36,992 nucleotides of DNA from Actinomycetes bacterium (GCA_021793115.1 JAJYTJ010000021.1:1-36992), one strand, 5' to 3'. Positions 8,375 to 17,514 are shown, counted from the stretch's first letter. The notes: generated by a model from the letters alone, not told the origin. A program made the numbers and translations.

Positions 8375-10972
8375 TCACCCGATCGGTGTCCAAGGGCCGT
8401 ACGGGTCACCGGGGGCCTGGTTGCGTGTCCACCACTTGGCCCGGTAGACGCTGCCCTGGTAGGTGACCGTCTGGCCCGCGGTGAACACCCGGGTCGGCGT
8501 CCACAGCGCGGTGCCGTCCGGTGCGCTGGCCAGCTGCTCCCAGGGGCCGTTCACATCACCGGGGGTCTGGTTCTGCGTCCACCACATCGCCCGCCACACC
8601 GATCCGGCATAGGCGACCTGGTCCCCGCCGGTGTAGACCGACGACGGCGACCAGGGTGTCGGGTTGGCGACCGTGATCTGCTCGGTGACGGTGATCTTGG
8701 CGCCCCAGGCGTTGCTGGCCGTGGCCAGCAACGTGTGGCTGCCGTTGGTCAGGGTGGTGGTGTCCAGGCTGAACGCCTGCTCCCCGTCGGCCGGCTGCCA
8801 GCGGTACTGCAGGCCGGCCGAGTCGACGCGCAGGTTGTACGCCTGCAGGCCGAGCACCGACAGCGCCACCGTCACCGTCACCGTCCCGGACACGCTGGCC
8901 CCGGTCGCCGGCGTCGTGAACGACACAGCCGGAGGGTCGGGTGCGACGACCTGCACCGTGGCGGTCACCGGATAGGTCAGACCGGCGAACGTCGCGGTGC
9001 CGGGGACCTGGACAGTGCCGGGGGCCGCGTAGCTGGCCGGGTCGAGCGCATCCCAGGCGACCGGCGCCTGCTCGGTGCTGGCCGCGTCGCCGTACACGAC
9101 GCCACCCGTGCTCACCTCGACGCTGGTCGGCAGCACGGGGGCGACGCTGGCCTGCGTCGTCACCGACGGGTCGCGCACCGGGTTCACCCGGGTCAGCACC
9201 CACTGCTGGCTGAACGATCCGCCGGCCTCGTAGCTGGCGATCGACAGGCCGGAGCCGGTCGGGGCACCTTCGGGGTACTGCACCAGCTTGCCCTGCGGGA
9301 CCTGGGTTGAGGTCGGGTTGATCGTCTTGCCCGACTTGCGGTTCATCAGCAGGACGTGACCGTTGCCCATGTCCCGCAGCCGCCACAGCTGGGAGCCCGA
9401 CGAGGGGTCCAGCCCCTGCTGGAAGACGTTGGCCGCGTTGGCCGTGGAGCCGGCCTCGATGTCCAGGTACAGCCCGCTGTTGACGTTCTGGACCCGGTAC
9501 CAGCCGGCTGCGCCAGTGGCGGGCACCAACCGCCAGGCCGTCGAGACGCTGTCGGCGCCCTGCGTCACCCAGCCCTGGGTCGGCTTGCCGTTGTCGGAGA
9601 CGCCGGTACGGGTGTCGTCGTCTGCGACCTTCAGGTAGGCGCCGGCCGTGGCGGCGCTCTCCAGCCGCCAGGTGCCGTCGGCGACCACCGGTGAGGCGTC
9701 GGCCAGGTACTGGGTGCCGCGGGCCCACTCGACGGCGGGGGCCGCCGGGCTGGAGACCGCGAACATCGACCTGCCGTCGGGCATCGTGACCAGGCTGCGG
9801 CTGTAGGAGGTGAAGACCGACGAGTAGTAGTAGACCCAGCTGCCCGGGGCGCCGTAGTCGTAGCTGACGAAGACGCCGTTGCGTGATCCGTTGCCGCTGA
9901 CGACGACCGCGCCGTGGGGGCCGACGTTCGGCAGGTTCGTCACGTACGGGGTGCCCACCGGCCGGTACCCGGTGTCGGGGATCTGCACCTGGTAGTTGCG
10001 GTTGGCGTCCTGCTGCCAGTTCTCCGGGTCGTCGCTGATGCGGTAGTTGACGGCGCATCCGCCGACGGCGGTCTGCGAGACCGCGGTGCCGCAGTACTCG
10101 TAGGTGGCGATGTACCGGCCGTCGTTCATCTCGGCCATCGAGAACATGCCGGGCCGGCCAGGCGTCGCGTAGCTGGCGGACGGGGTCCTGCCCTCGGCCG
10201 CGTCGAACACGTCCCAGACGACCGGGCCCCAGCTGAGCCCGTCGGTGGAGACCTGATGGACGAGCATCTGACCGACGTAGGACGGGCGCTCGTCGGAGTA
10301 GTAGACGACCAGGCGGTTGGGCCCGCCGTCACCCCGGTCATAGGCGTACAGGAACGGCTCCCAGATGGGGTCCTTGCCTTCGACCGCCGTGCCGCCCTGG
10401 GCGACGGTGGACACGTACTGCCACGTCTTGCCGACGTCGGAGCTCTTGTAGACGTCGATGTAGGAGCTGTAGCCGCCGGGGTCGTTGTCGTGCTGGACCC
10501 ACTTGCGGGCCAGCGCCGACAGCAGGATGGTCCCGGCGGGCATGTCGCCGACCGCGACCGGCAGCTCGTACAGCTGCCCCTGGGACGTCAGCTCGTACCC
10601 CGGGCCCCGGTCGACCTGGTTGTACACGCCGGAGTACGAGTAGTCCCAGGTCTTGCCGAGGTCGTCGCTGCGGAAGACCGGGATGTGGCGCTTGGCGTCG
10701 TCGGCGTCGGTGTTGCCGTAGTAGACCTGCAGCGACCCGAGCATGACCCCGTCGTCGGCCGGGTCGGCCTGGTGCTGCAGCAGCAGCGCCCGTGGGTACT
10801 TCGCCTGGCTGACGTCGGCGACGACGCCGGTCTGGGTGGCGAAGTAGTGCTCGTACTGGTAGCCGCCGTCCCCCTCGGCAGCGGCAGCGGCGGCCGGCGT
10901 GGTCATCGCCAGCCCCCCGATCAGGGCGGTCGTCGTCATGCCGACCGCCCACCTCCTCCATTGTCCAGACAT
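8375..10972 (-). CDS. Secreted BNR-propeller glycosidase with ricin-type, Ig-like and two CBM5/12 modules (GH93-like)
   Basis: An 865-residue secreted multidomain enzyme. Residues 1-32 form a signal peptide (TTPAAAAAA). Residues about 40-420 form a sialidase-type beta-propeller with Asp-box motifs SDDLGKTW (102-109), SSDVGKTW (177-184) and STDGLSW (242-248). The pattern QLYELPVAVGDMPAGTIL resembles GH93 exo-alpha-1,5-L-arabinanases, which release arabinobiose, so GH93 is the best guess. A ricin-like beta-trefoil follows at about 434-595, then a bacterial Ig-like (Big_4-type) domain at 605-678 and an Ig-like domain at 680-769. Two CBM5/12 modules end the protein (772-813 and 823-863, with MWWTQNQTPGD and KWWTRNQAPGD). 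AAAGGAGAG precedes the ATG. It would act outside the cell, feeding the importer encoded upstream. The fold is secure; the substrate is inferred. Confidence 0.8.
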   Translation of the reverse strand: MSGQWRRWAVGMTTTALIGGLAMTTPAAAAAAEGDGGYQYEHYFATQTGVVADVSQAKYPRALLLQHQADPADDGVMLGSLQVYYGNTDADDAKRHIPVFRSDDLGKTWDYSYSGVYNQVDRGPGYELTSQGQLYELPVAVGDMPAGTILLSALARKWVQHDNDPGGYSSYIDVYKSSDVGKTWQYVSTVAQGGTAVEGKDPIWEPFLYAYDRGDGGPNRLVVYYSDERPSYVGQMLVHQVSTDGLSWGPVVWDVFDAAEGRTPSASYATPGRPGMFSMAEMNDGRYIATYEYCGTAVSQTAVGGCAVNYRISDDPENWQQDANRNYQVQIPDTGYRPVGTPYVTNLPNVGPHGAVVVSGNGSRNGVFVSYDYGAPGSWVYYYSSVFTSYSRSLVTMPDGRSMFAVSSPAAPAVEWARGTQYLADASPVVADGTWRLESAATAGAYLKVADDDTRTGVSDNGKPTQGWVTQGADSVSTAWRLVPATGAAGWYRVQNVNSGLYLDIEAGSTANAANVFQQGLDPSSGSQLWRLRDMGNGHVLLMNRKSGKTINPTSTQVPQGKLVQYPEGAPTGSGLSIASYEAGGSFSQQWVLTRVNPVRDPSVTTQASVAPVLPTSVEVSTGGVVYGDAASTEQAPVAWDALDPASYAAPGTVQVPGTATFAGLTYPVTATVQVVAPDPPAVSFTTPATGASVSGTVTVTVALSVLGLQAYNLRVDSAGLQYRWQPADGEQAFSLDTTTLTNGSHTLLATASNAWGAKITVTEQITVANPTPWSPSSVYTGGDQVAYAGSVWRAMWWTQNQTPGDVNGPWEQLASAPDGTALWTPTRVFTAGQTVTYQGSVYRAKWWTRNQAPGDPYGPWTPIG

Positions 10973-11128
10973 CGCTCTCCTTTGAACAACCGATCAACGG
11001 CGCGCCCGTCACCGCGAGCGGTGCCGGCGGCCTGGGGACGACTCTTGGAGCTGTCGGTCTGCCTTCAGGGTGTTGTCGATCACCTCGTCTCTGGGTCGGG
11101 TCGGCCCGTCCCGGCCACCGGGTCGAAC

Positions 11129-11968
11129 TCACCGCATGGCGGTCACGGGGAAGCCGTCCATGTCGTCGAAGGCCTGGTTCTCCCCGGCCATGGCCCACAC
11201 GAAGGAGTAGGCGGCGGTGCCCACCCCGGCGTGCACGGACCAGGAGGGGGCGATGGTGGCCTGCCGGTCGGCCACGACCATGTGCCGGGTCTGGCCGGGC
11301 TCGCCGAGCAGGTGCAGCACCCGGGCATCGGCGGGCAGGTCGAAGTACAGGTAGCACTCGGTGCGCCGGTCGTGGGTGTGGGCGGGCATGGTGTTCCACA
11401 TCGAGCCGGGGTGCAGCTGGGTGACGCCCATGACGATTTGGCAGGAGCGGATGCCGCCTTCGTGGATGTACTGGTTGAGGGTGCGCCGGTTGGAGGTCAG
11501 CGGGTCGCCGAGCTCACGGACGGTGCCCTGGCCGGGCAGCACGAGGGCGGCCGGATACGTGGTGTGGGCCGGGGCGGAGAACAGGTAGAACTGGGCGCCG
11601 GGCTCGTTCGGCTCGGCCGGGGTGTCGGCGAACACCACGTCGCGGGTGCCGCGCCCCAGGTACAGGCAGGCGCCCGTGGGCAGCAGGTAGACCTGCCCGT
11701 CGGCGGTGACCGTGCCGGTGCCGCCGACGTTGACGATGCCGACCTCCCGGTGCTCCAGGAAGTACTCCGAGCGGATCTCCTGGTACGTCGCCAGGACCAG
11801 GGGCTGACCGGTGGGCTGGGCGCCGCCCAGCACGACGCGGTCGTGGTGGGTGTAGACGAGGCGCACCTGCCCGGGGACGAACACGGTCTCGACCAGGTAG
11901 CGCCGGCGCAGCTCATCGGTGTCCATGGCGACGATGTGCTCGGGGCTGGTGGCGTAACGCTGTTCCAC
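11129..11968 (-). CDS. kduI: 5-keto-4-deoxyuronate isomerase
   Basis: A 279-residue cupin metalloenzyme that isomerises 5-keto-4-deoxyuronate (from unsaturated uronates) to 2,5-diketo-3-deoxygluconate, the substrate of KduD. Zinc ligands are visible at H197 and H199 (MPAHTHDRRTECYLYF), E204 and H246 (SWSVHAGVG), as in characterised KduI. The length matches the family. The frame is open further upstream, but GTG 11968 is chosen because AAGGAGAC lies seven bases before it and the protein then begins like other KduI (EQRYATSPE). The gene lies 44 bp after kduD in the operon. Confidence 0.94.
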   Translation of the reverse strand: MEQRYATSPEHIVAMDTDELRRRYLVETVFVPGQVRLVYTHHDRVVLGGAQPTGQPLVLATYQEIRSEYFLEHREVGIVNVGGTGTVTADGQVYLLPTGACLYLGRGTRDVVFADTPAEPNEPGAQFYLFSAPAHTTYPAALVLPGQGTVRELGDPLTSNRRTLNQYIHEGGIRSCQIVMGVTQLHPGSMWNTMPAHTHDRRTECYLYFDLPADARVLHLLGEPGQTRHMVVADRQATIAPSWSVHAGVGTAAYSFVWAMAGENQAFDDMDGFPVTAMR

Positions 11969-12012
11969 TGCTGTTGTCTCCTTGTCAGGACCGACGGGTC
12001 TGTGCTGCGCGG

Positions 12013-12777
12013 TCAGCGCACGAGCCAGCCGCCGTCGACCGGGATGACCGCGCCGTTGAGGTAGTCCGAGGCGGCTGAGGCCAGGAACACGAAGGCGCCC
12101 TGCAGGTCGCCCGGGGTGCCCCACCGGCCGGCGGGGATGCGCTCGGCGATCGACTTCTCCCGCTCGGAGTCGGCGCGGATCGGGGCGGTGTTGTCGGTGG
12201 CCATGTAGCCGGGGGCGATCGCGTTGGCGTTGACGCCCCGGGAGGCCAGCTCGTTGGCGAACGCCTTGGTGATGCCGGCCACCGCGTGCTTGGCGGCGGT
12301 GTAGCCGGGCACGAGGATGCCGCCCTGGAAGGACAGCATCGAGGCGATGTTGATGATCTTGCCCGACCCTTGGGCGGCGAACCGCCGCCCGGCGGACTGC
12401 GACAGGTGGAACACCGCGTCCAGGTTGATGGCCAGCACGTCGTCCCAGTCCTTCGCGGAGTGCTGAAGCAGCGGGGCGCGGCGGATGATGCCGGCGTTGT
12501 TGACCAGGATGTCGATGTGCCCGCTCGCCGCGACGATGCTCGCGACGAGCAGCTCGATGTCGTCGGCGGTGGCGGCGATCAGGTCGGCGGTGAACCGGTA
12601 GGCCGTGCGGCCCAGCGTCTCGATCCGCTCGGCGGTCTGGTTGCCGTCGAGCACGTCGACCAGGGCGATGTCCGCGCCGGCCTCGGCCAGCGCGAGCGCG
12701 GCGCCCTGGCCCAGGCCGCGGCCGGCGCCGGTGACGATGGCGACCTTCCCGTCGAGGCGGAACGAGTCGAGAATCAT
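12013..12777 (-). CDS. kduD: 2-deoxy-D-gluconate 3-dehydrogenase / 2-keto-3-deoxygluconate oxidoreductase
   Basis: A 254-residue short-chain dehydrogenase that reduces 2,5-diketo-3-deoxygluconate to KDG with NAD(P)H. It shows TGAGRGLG (16-23), NNAG (93-96) and the catalytic S146, Y159 and K163 (NIAS, PGYTAAKHA). The C-terminus ends PVDGGWLVR as in KduD. Start ATG 12777 has AAGGAGG at optimal distance and overlaps the stop of the preceding gene (ATGA), so the two are translationally coupled. Its place directly before kduI supports the specific assignment within the large SDR family. Confidence 0.92.
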   Translation of the reverse strand: MILDSFRLDGKVAIVTGAGRGLGQGAALALAEAGADIALVDVLDGNQTAERIETLGRTAYRFTADLIAATADDIELLVASIVAASGHIDILVNNAGIIRRAPLLQHSAKDWDDVLAINLDAVFHLSQSAGRRFAAQGSGKIINIASMLSFQGGILVPGYTAAKHAVAGITKAFANELASRGVNANAIAPGYMATDNTAPIRADSEREKSIAERIPAGRWGTPGDLQGAFVFLASAASDYLNGAVIPVDGGWLVR

Positions 12778-13688
12778 GGACGTCCTCCTTGGTGCGGTGC
12801 GATTCGGGCGTCGGCGCTCGGGTCGACGAAGGTGGTGGTCAGGCTGCCGAGCCCGGCCACGCGCACGGTGACGGTGTCGCCGGGGGCGAGCGGGCGGTGG
12901 GCGGCCAGGGCGTCGGGCAGCTTCTGCGGGGTGCCGGTGGAGATGACGTCGCCGGGCTGCAGGGTCACCACCTGGCTGAGGTAGTGCACGAGGAACGGCA
13001 GGGCGAAGACCATGCTCGAGGTGCCCTGGGACACGGTCAGGACGCCGTCGCGCTCGACCTGCACGAGCAGGTCGTGGAAGTCGGGCACCTCGTCGGCGGT
13101 CACCAGCCAGGGCCCCAGCGGCCCGAAGCCGTCGAAGCACTTGCCGAGCTGCCACTGCGAGGAGCGGGTCTGCCAGTCGCGGGAGCTGACGTCGTTGAAC
13201 AGGGTGTAGCCGGCCACGTGGTCCATGGCGCTGTCCAGGGGGACGTCGTGGGCGCGTCGGCCGATGACGACCGCGATCTCGCCCTCGTAGTCGACGTGCT
13301 CGGCCGCCGCCGGCAGCGGCACCGGCTCGCCGGGTCCGATCAGGGTGTTCGGGGTCTTGACGAAGATGTCCGGGTAGGGCGGGTCGCCGGCCGTGGGGTC
13401 GGCGCCGTCCGGCACGTGGCCGCGATAGTTGTAGCCCAGGCACCAGATCGCGCCGGGCCGTACCGGGGGCGCCAGCCGCACCTGTCCCAGCGCCGGCAGG
13501 CACGCCGGTGACGTGCTCGCCGCCAGGTCGCGCACCGCGGCCAGCGCGGCGTCGTCGGCCACGATCGCGTCGACCGTGCCCGGCAGGCCTGGCGTGGTGC
13601 CCAGGTCCAGCACCCGTGCCCCGTCGCGGTCGGGCACGAGGACCCCGGGCCGTTCGTGGCCGGCGGCGACGTAGGTCACCAGACGCAC
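12774..13688 (-). CDS. Fumarylacetoacetate hydrolase-family protein
   Basis: A 304-residue FAH-fold enzyme; the family hydrolyses C-C bonds of diketo acids or decarboxylates or hydrates related acids using Mg2+ or Mn2+. Metal ligands E135 and E137 (VDYEGEIAVVIG) and D166 (LFNDVSSRDWQ) are in place. The C-terminal block QPGDVISTGTPQ is typical. GTG 13688 is chosen because it begins the conserved N-terminus (RLVTYVAAG), although the ribosome site (GACGAGGG) is weak. It lies 31 bp after the GH88 gene and its stop overlaps kduD. No step of the standard KDG route needs it. It may act on a side product or on a deoxy-diketo acid such as one from L-rhamnose or another uronate. Confidence 0.85.
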   Translation of the reverse strand: MRLVTYVAAGHERPGVLVPDRDGARVLDLGTTPGLPGTVDAIVADDAALAAVRDLAASTSPACLPALGQVRLAPPVRPGAIWCLGYNYRGHVPDGADPTAGDPPYPDIFVKTPNTLIGPGEPVPLPAAAEHVDYEGEIAVVIGRRAHDVPLDSAMDHVAGYTLFNDVSSRDWQTRSSQWQLGKCFDGFGPLGPWLVTADEVPDFHDLLVQVERDGVLTVSQGTSSMVFALPFLVHYLSQVVTLQPGDVISTGTPQKLPDALAAHRPLAPGDTVTVRVAGLGSLTTTFVDPSADARIAPHQGGRP

Positions 13689-13719
13689 GAGCGGGCCCTC
13701 GTCTCGGGTCGCCGGCGGC

Positions 13720-14925
13720 TCACCAGTACCTCTTCCAGTCCGCCAGCGTGTGGCGGGCGAGCGCCTCCAGGTAGAAGTAGTCGCCCCACAGGCAGCCCTC
13801 GTCGATGCCCCAGCCGGCCGGCAGGCTGTAGACGGCGTGCAGCAGCAGGGCGTCGGAGTCCACACCTTCGGCGGCCGGGGTGTAGCCGGCGACCAGGGCT
13901 CGCAGGATCTGCACGCCGGCGCCGGCGTAGGCGTCGGCCCGGGCGCCGTCGGGTTCGACTCGCGCCAGCTCGTGCAGGCCGCAGGCGGCGATGGCGGCGG
14001 CCGAGCTGTCGCGCGGCTGGCCGTCGCCGTCGGTGAAGTCGAGGTCCCAGAAGGCGACGTGGTCGGCGGGCAGGTGGGCCAGGAAGTAGTCGGCGCACCG
14101 CTCGGCGGCGACGAGCAGCTCCTGGCTGCCGGTCGCCTGGAAGTTCAGGGCGAAGCCGTAGATGCCCCACGCCTGCCCGCGAGCCCAGCAGGAGTCGTCG
14201 CCGGCGCCCTGGGCGGTCGTGCCGCGCAGCGGCTGTCCGGTCACCGGGTCCCAGTGGAACGTGTGGAACGTCGAGTCGTCGGCGCGCACGATGTGCTCCG
14301 CCAGCTGTGCGGTGTGCCGGCGCACCGCGTCGGCGTACCGCTGCTCACCGGTCTGCTCGAACGCCCAGCTCAGCAGCGGCATGTTCATCAGCGAGTCGAT
14401 GATCGTGCGGCCCCGCTGCTCGGGGTCGTCCAGGTCGCCCCAGGCCTGGATGATCCCGGCCGGCTCGAGGAACCGGCCCATCAGGTGGTCGGCGGCGGCC
14501 AGCGCCGCGGCACGCGCGTCCTGGTCGCCGGTCAGCCGCCACGGCGCCACGCAGGCCAGCGTGTACAGGAAGCCGAGGTCGTGGGTGTCCAGGTCCTCCC
14601 CGGCGCGCTGACGACGCTCGAAGTCCAGGGCGTGCCGGGCGGCGGCGGCCCGGAACTGCTCGTCGCCGGTCAGCTGCCAGGCCAGCCACTGCTGTCCGGG
14701 GACGAACCCGGTGGTCCAGTCCCGGTTGGCGCCCTCGGGGAAGGGCCCGCTTGCCGGCCGCAGCGGGTAGCGGTTGTGGTGGGTGGTGTCGTCGGGGTAC
14801 TCGTCGGCGAAGCGGGCGATGTTGCGGCGCACGATCTGGGCCGCGGCGCCCACCGCGGGAGTCAGCTCTCTGGCAAGCGTCGAGGCGCCCGCGTCCGGTG
14901 CGACGTGGGCAGGCGATGTCGTCAT
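13720..14925 (-). CDS. GH88 unsaturated glucuronyl hydrolase
   Basis: A 401-residue cytoplasmic enzyme that hydrates the C4-C5 double bond of a terminal unsaturated uronic acid, so that it is released and rearranges to 5-keto-4-deoxyuronate, the KduI substrate. The two catalytic aspartates are D116 (DTHDLGFLYTL) and D177 (GRTIIDSLMNMPLLSW). They are 61 residues apart, the same spacing as D88 and D149 in the characterised Bacillus enzyme. The sequence is GH88-like rather than GH105-like. There is no signal peptide, which agrees with import of the oligosaccharide by the ABC system encoded just before it. ATG 14925 is chosen; its ribosome site (AGAGATGG) is modest. Confidence 0.92.
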   Translation of the reverse strand: MTTSPAHVAPDAGASTLARELTPAVGAAAQIVRRNIARFADEYPDDTTHHNRYPLRPASGPFPEGANRDWTTGFVPGQQWLAWQLTGDEQFRAAAARHALDFERRQRAGEDLDTHDLGFLYTLACVAPWRLTGDQDARAAALAAADHLMGRFLEPAGIIQAWGDLDDPEQRGRTIIDSLMNMPLLSWAFEQTGEQRYADAVRRHTAQLAEHIVRADDSTFHTFHWDPVTGQPLRGTTAQGAGDDSCWARGQAWGIYGFALNFQATGSQELLVAAERCADYFLAHLPADHVAFWDLDFTDGDGQPRDSSAAAIAACGLHELARVEPDGARADAYAGAGVQILRALVAGYTPAAEGVDSDALLLHAVYSLPAGWGIDEGCLWGDYFYLEALARHTLADWKRYW

Positions 14926-14972
14926 GGTTGTTCCATCTCTTGTGTCGGTCTGGTCAGCGTTCGGGCAGGCAC

Positions 14973-15686
14973 TCACCGAGCGAGGCTCGAGCCGGGGTCC
15001 AGGGCGCGCAGCATCTGCCGGCCGGCGCCCCACACCGCGTACAGCAGCGGTGCGGCGGTCAGGCCCAGCCCGAGGGCCGGGCTGGCGACGACCACGCCCG
15101 CCAGCAGCCACAGCACCCCGAGCGCGACGAGGGTCAGGTACCAGCGGCGCACCGCCAGGACGAAGCCGACCTGCACCAGGTCCCGCAGCCGGGCGGTCGG
15201 GGCCTGGGACGCCACGATCAGCGCCACCACGGCGGTGGCCGCCGTCAGCACCATGAGGACGGTCAGCACCGGGATGGCCAGGGCTCCCACGCGCAGCCCC
15301 CACACCGCGCGCACGTCCACGGCCATCACGGCGATCAGCCCGGTCGCCGCACCGCCCACAGCGATGGCCCGTCGAAAGCCGTGCCGGTAGGCCCGCGCGT
15401 AGGTGCGCACCACCGGCGCCGTGGAGTCGGCGGCGTGGGCGGCGAAGGTGGCGAACGCCGCGACCAGCGCCGGCCCGCCCAGCGGCGCCAGCAGCACCGC
15501 CGCCGGCCAGGTCTTCGCCCCGTCGGTGGCGACCAGGACCGCGAGCAGGGGCAGGCATGCCATGACGAGCAGGGCGTTGGTCGCCAGCCCGAGGTAGATC
15601 GTGCTCAGCACCGTCTGATAGGCGTCGGGGTTGAGCAGCGGCGGGCGTCGGACCCCGGCGCGCGTATCGGTCGTGGCCATCGTCAT
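14973..15686 (-). CDS. DUF624 (YesL-like) membrane protein
   Basis: A 237-residue integral membrane protein with about five hydrophobic segments. It matches DUF624/YesL, a family regularly found beside sugar ABC permeases; YesL of Bacillus subtilis lies next to the rhamnogalacturonan importer YesOPQ. Its job is not established and is probably accessory to transport. The start ATG 15686 shares a base with the stop of the upstream permease (TGATG), indicating coupled translation; an internal ATG at 15680 is the alternative. The GH88 gene follows 47 bp later. Confidence 0.82.
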   Translation of the reverse strand: MTMATTDTRAGVRRPPLLNPDAYQTVLSTIYLGLATNALLVMACLPLLAVLVATDGAKTWPAAVLLAPLGGPALVAAFATFAAHAADSTAPVVRTYARAYRHGFRRAIAVGGAATGLIAVMAVDVRAVWGLRVGALAIPVLTVLMVLTAATAVVALIVASQAPTARLRDLVQVGFVLAVRRWYLTLVALGVLWLLAGVVVASPALGLGLTAAPLLYAVWGAGRQMLRALDPGSSLAR

Positions 15687-16549
15687 CAGCCCTTCAGCCC
15701 CGTGGTGGCGATGCCCTGGACGAAGTGGCGTTGGCCGAGCATGAAGATCAGTGCGATCGGCAGCACCGACAGCACCGAGCCGGCCATGATCAGCGCGTAC
15801 TCGGCGTTGTACTGCGAGATGAAGCTGCGCAGGCCGAGCTGGATGGTCCAGATCTCCGGGCTGCGCAGGTAGATCAGCGGGCCGAGGTAGTCGTTCCAGG
15901 TGTTGGTGAACGTCAGCAGCGTCAGGCTGGCGATCGCCGGCACGGACAGCGGCAGCATGATGCGCCAGTAGATGCCGTACTCGGACAGGCCGTCGATGCG
16001 GGCTGCCTCGGACAGCTCCTCGGGGATCGACTCGAAATACTGCTTCATCAAGAACACACCGAAGGCGGCGAACGCCTGCAGCGCGACGATCGACCACAAG
16101 GTGTTCGACAGGTGCAGCTTGGAGAACAAGATGAACTGCGGGATCATGTACGACTGCCACGGCACCGCGATGGTCCCGACATAGGCCAGGAACAGCACGT
16201 CCCGACCCGGAAAGCGGGTGCGGGAAAAGCCGTATGCGGCGAAGCTTCCGGTGAGCACCTGCAGGAACGTCACCGCCACCGACAAGACCAGCGTGTTCTT
16301 CAGCCAGGTGCCCATGTCGGCCTTCGTCCAGATGTCGATGAAGTTGCTCCACCGCACTGGGTTGGGAATCCACTGCAGCGGGATGGTGAAGACCTGGTTG
16401 TTGCTCTTCAGGGAGGAGATCACCATCCAGACGAAGGGAAGCAGCACTGCCGCGGCGGCCACGATCAGGGCGCAGTAGCCCAGGACGCGACCGGCCACAC
16501 CCCACGGGCGGCGGCGGGTGACGCGGGCGCCAGCCGTGACGACGGCCAT
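15686..16549 (-). CDS. Sugar ABC transporter permease (MalG/CUT1 type)
   Basis: A 287-residue inner-membrane permease with about six hydrophobic segments. The EAA loop EAARIDGLSEYGIYWRIMLP (181-200), which docks the ATPase, and the N-terminal SSLKSNNQVF region are typical of the second permease of CUT1 importers. Its ATG overlaps the stop of the first permease by one base (TGATG). It pairs with the adjacent permease and the solute-binding protein to import oligosaccharides. No ATPase gene is present in the locus, so a shared MsiK-type ATPase encoded elsewhere is likely. Confidence 0.93.
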   Translation of the reverse strand: MAVVTAGARVTRRRPWGVAGRVLGYCALIVAAAAVLLPFVWMVISSLKSNNQVFTIPLQWIPNPVRWSNFIDIWTKADMGTWLKNTLVLSVAVTFLQVLTGSFAAYGFSRTRFPGRDVLFLAYVGTIAVPWQSYMIPQFILFSKLHLSNTLWSIVALQAFAAFGVFLMKQYFESIPEELSEAARIDGLSEYGIYWRIMLPLSVPAIASLTLLTFTNTWNDYLGPLIYLRSPEIWTIQLGLRSFISQYNAEYALIMAGSVLSVLPIALIFMLGQRHFVQGIATTGLKG

Positions 16550-17514
16550 CAGCGGTCCCTCCTCTTGTTCACAAGGAACTGGTAGATCGTGACGAGAATG
16601 CAGATCAAGAACAGCGAGACGGCGACCGCCGAGGCGTAGCCGAACTGGTTCTCCCCGAAGCCCTTCTGGTAGATGTACTGGCTGAGCACGAGGGTCGACT
16701 GTCCCGGACCGCCGTTGGTCATCACGAGGATCAGGTCGAACACCTTGAAGCTGCCGATGGTCAGCATCACGGTGACGAAGAACGTGGTGGGCCGCAGGCA
16801 CGGCATCGTGACGTTGCGGAACCGCTGCCACGCGTTCGCCCCGTCCATCCGGGCCGCTTCGTGCAGTTCGGCGGGAACGGTCTGCAGGCCGGCCAGGAAC
16901 AGGAGCATGTAGTAGCCCATCTCCCGCCACGTGCCCACGATGATGACGGCGGGCATCGACCAGGTGGCCGACGTCGTCCAGCCGGGAGCGTTCTGGACGC
17001 CGATGGCGTGCAGGAACTGGTTGATCGGCCCGTACTGCGGGCTGAACAGCATGTTCCAGACCACGGCGATCGCGACGATCGAGGTGATGTAGGGGAAGAA
17101 GGCGACGGTGCGGAAGAACGCCATGCCGCGCAGTCGTCGGTTCAGCAGCAGCGCCAGCGCCAGCGAGCAGGCCAGCGTCAGCGGGATGTGCACCGCGGCG
17201 TAGTAGACCGTGTTGAGCAGGGCGACGTGGTAGCTGCGGTCGGCCAGCATGCGGGTGTAGTTGGCGATACCGATCCACTTCGCGGTGCCGAACACGTTCC
17301 AGGTGGTGAACGACACGTAGAACAAGATGAGCACCGGCACGAGCGTCAAGACCGCGAACCCGATGAAGTTCGGCAGGACGAAGGTCCAGCCGACCAGGGT
17401 GTTACGCGCCTTGAGCCGGCTGCCGGGGCGGCGCTTGGTCGATCGCCCGCGGCGTGCCGGGGGCGATGACGGCGAGGCTGCACGCCCGGCGCTTGCGATT
17501 GCGGCGGTGGCCAT
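16549..17514 (-). CDS. Sugar ABC transporter permease (MalF/CUT1 type)
   Basis: A 321-residue permease with a basic, Arg/Pro-rich N-terminus and about six membrane spans. The EAA loop is EAARMDGANAWQRFRNVTMP (219-238). VMTNGGPGQSTLVLSQYIYQ is the usual CUT1 MalF-type signature. ATG 17514 is preceded by GGAG seven bases upstream. The frame continues further upstream but that extension antisenses the hairpin region and looks non-coding. It is the first permease after the solute-binding gene and is separated from it by a strong stem-loop. Confidence 0.93.
   Translation of the reverse strand: MATAAIASAGRAASPSSPPARRGRSTKRRPGSRLKARNTLVGWTFVLPNFIGFAVLTLVPVLILFYVSFTTWNVFGTAKWIGIANYTRMLADRSYHVALLNTVYYAAVHIPLTLACSLALALLLNRRLRGMAFFRTVAFFPYITSIVAIAVVWNMLFSPQYGPINQFLHAIGVQNAPGWTTSATWSMPAVIIVGTWREMGYYMLLFLAGLQTVPAELHEAARMDGANAWQRFRNVTMPCLRPTTFFVTVMLTIGSFKVFDLILVMTNGGPGQSTLVLSQYIYQKGFGENQFGYASAVAVSLFLICILVTIYQFLVNKRRDR

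Noticed and set aside
7475..9310. 611-codon plus-strand reading frame opposite the GH51 and BNR genes
   Set aside because: Arg/Gly/Val-rich with no family motif; it is the antisense shadow of clearly coding minus-strand sequence in GC-rich DNA.
9914..12064. 716-codon plus-strand reading frame opposite the BNR gene and kduI
   Set aside because: Composition of a shadow frame; the opposite strand carries recognised domains throughout except the short gap between the genes.
13750..15390. 546-codon plus-strand reading frame opposite the GH88 and DUF624 genes
   Set aside because: Shadow frame; GH88 catalytic residues with family spacing lie on the other strand.
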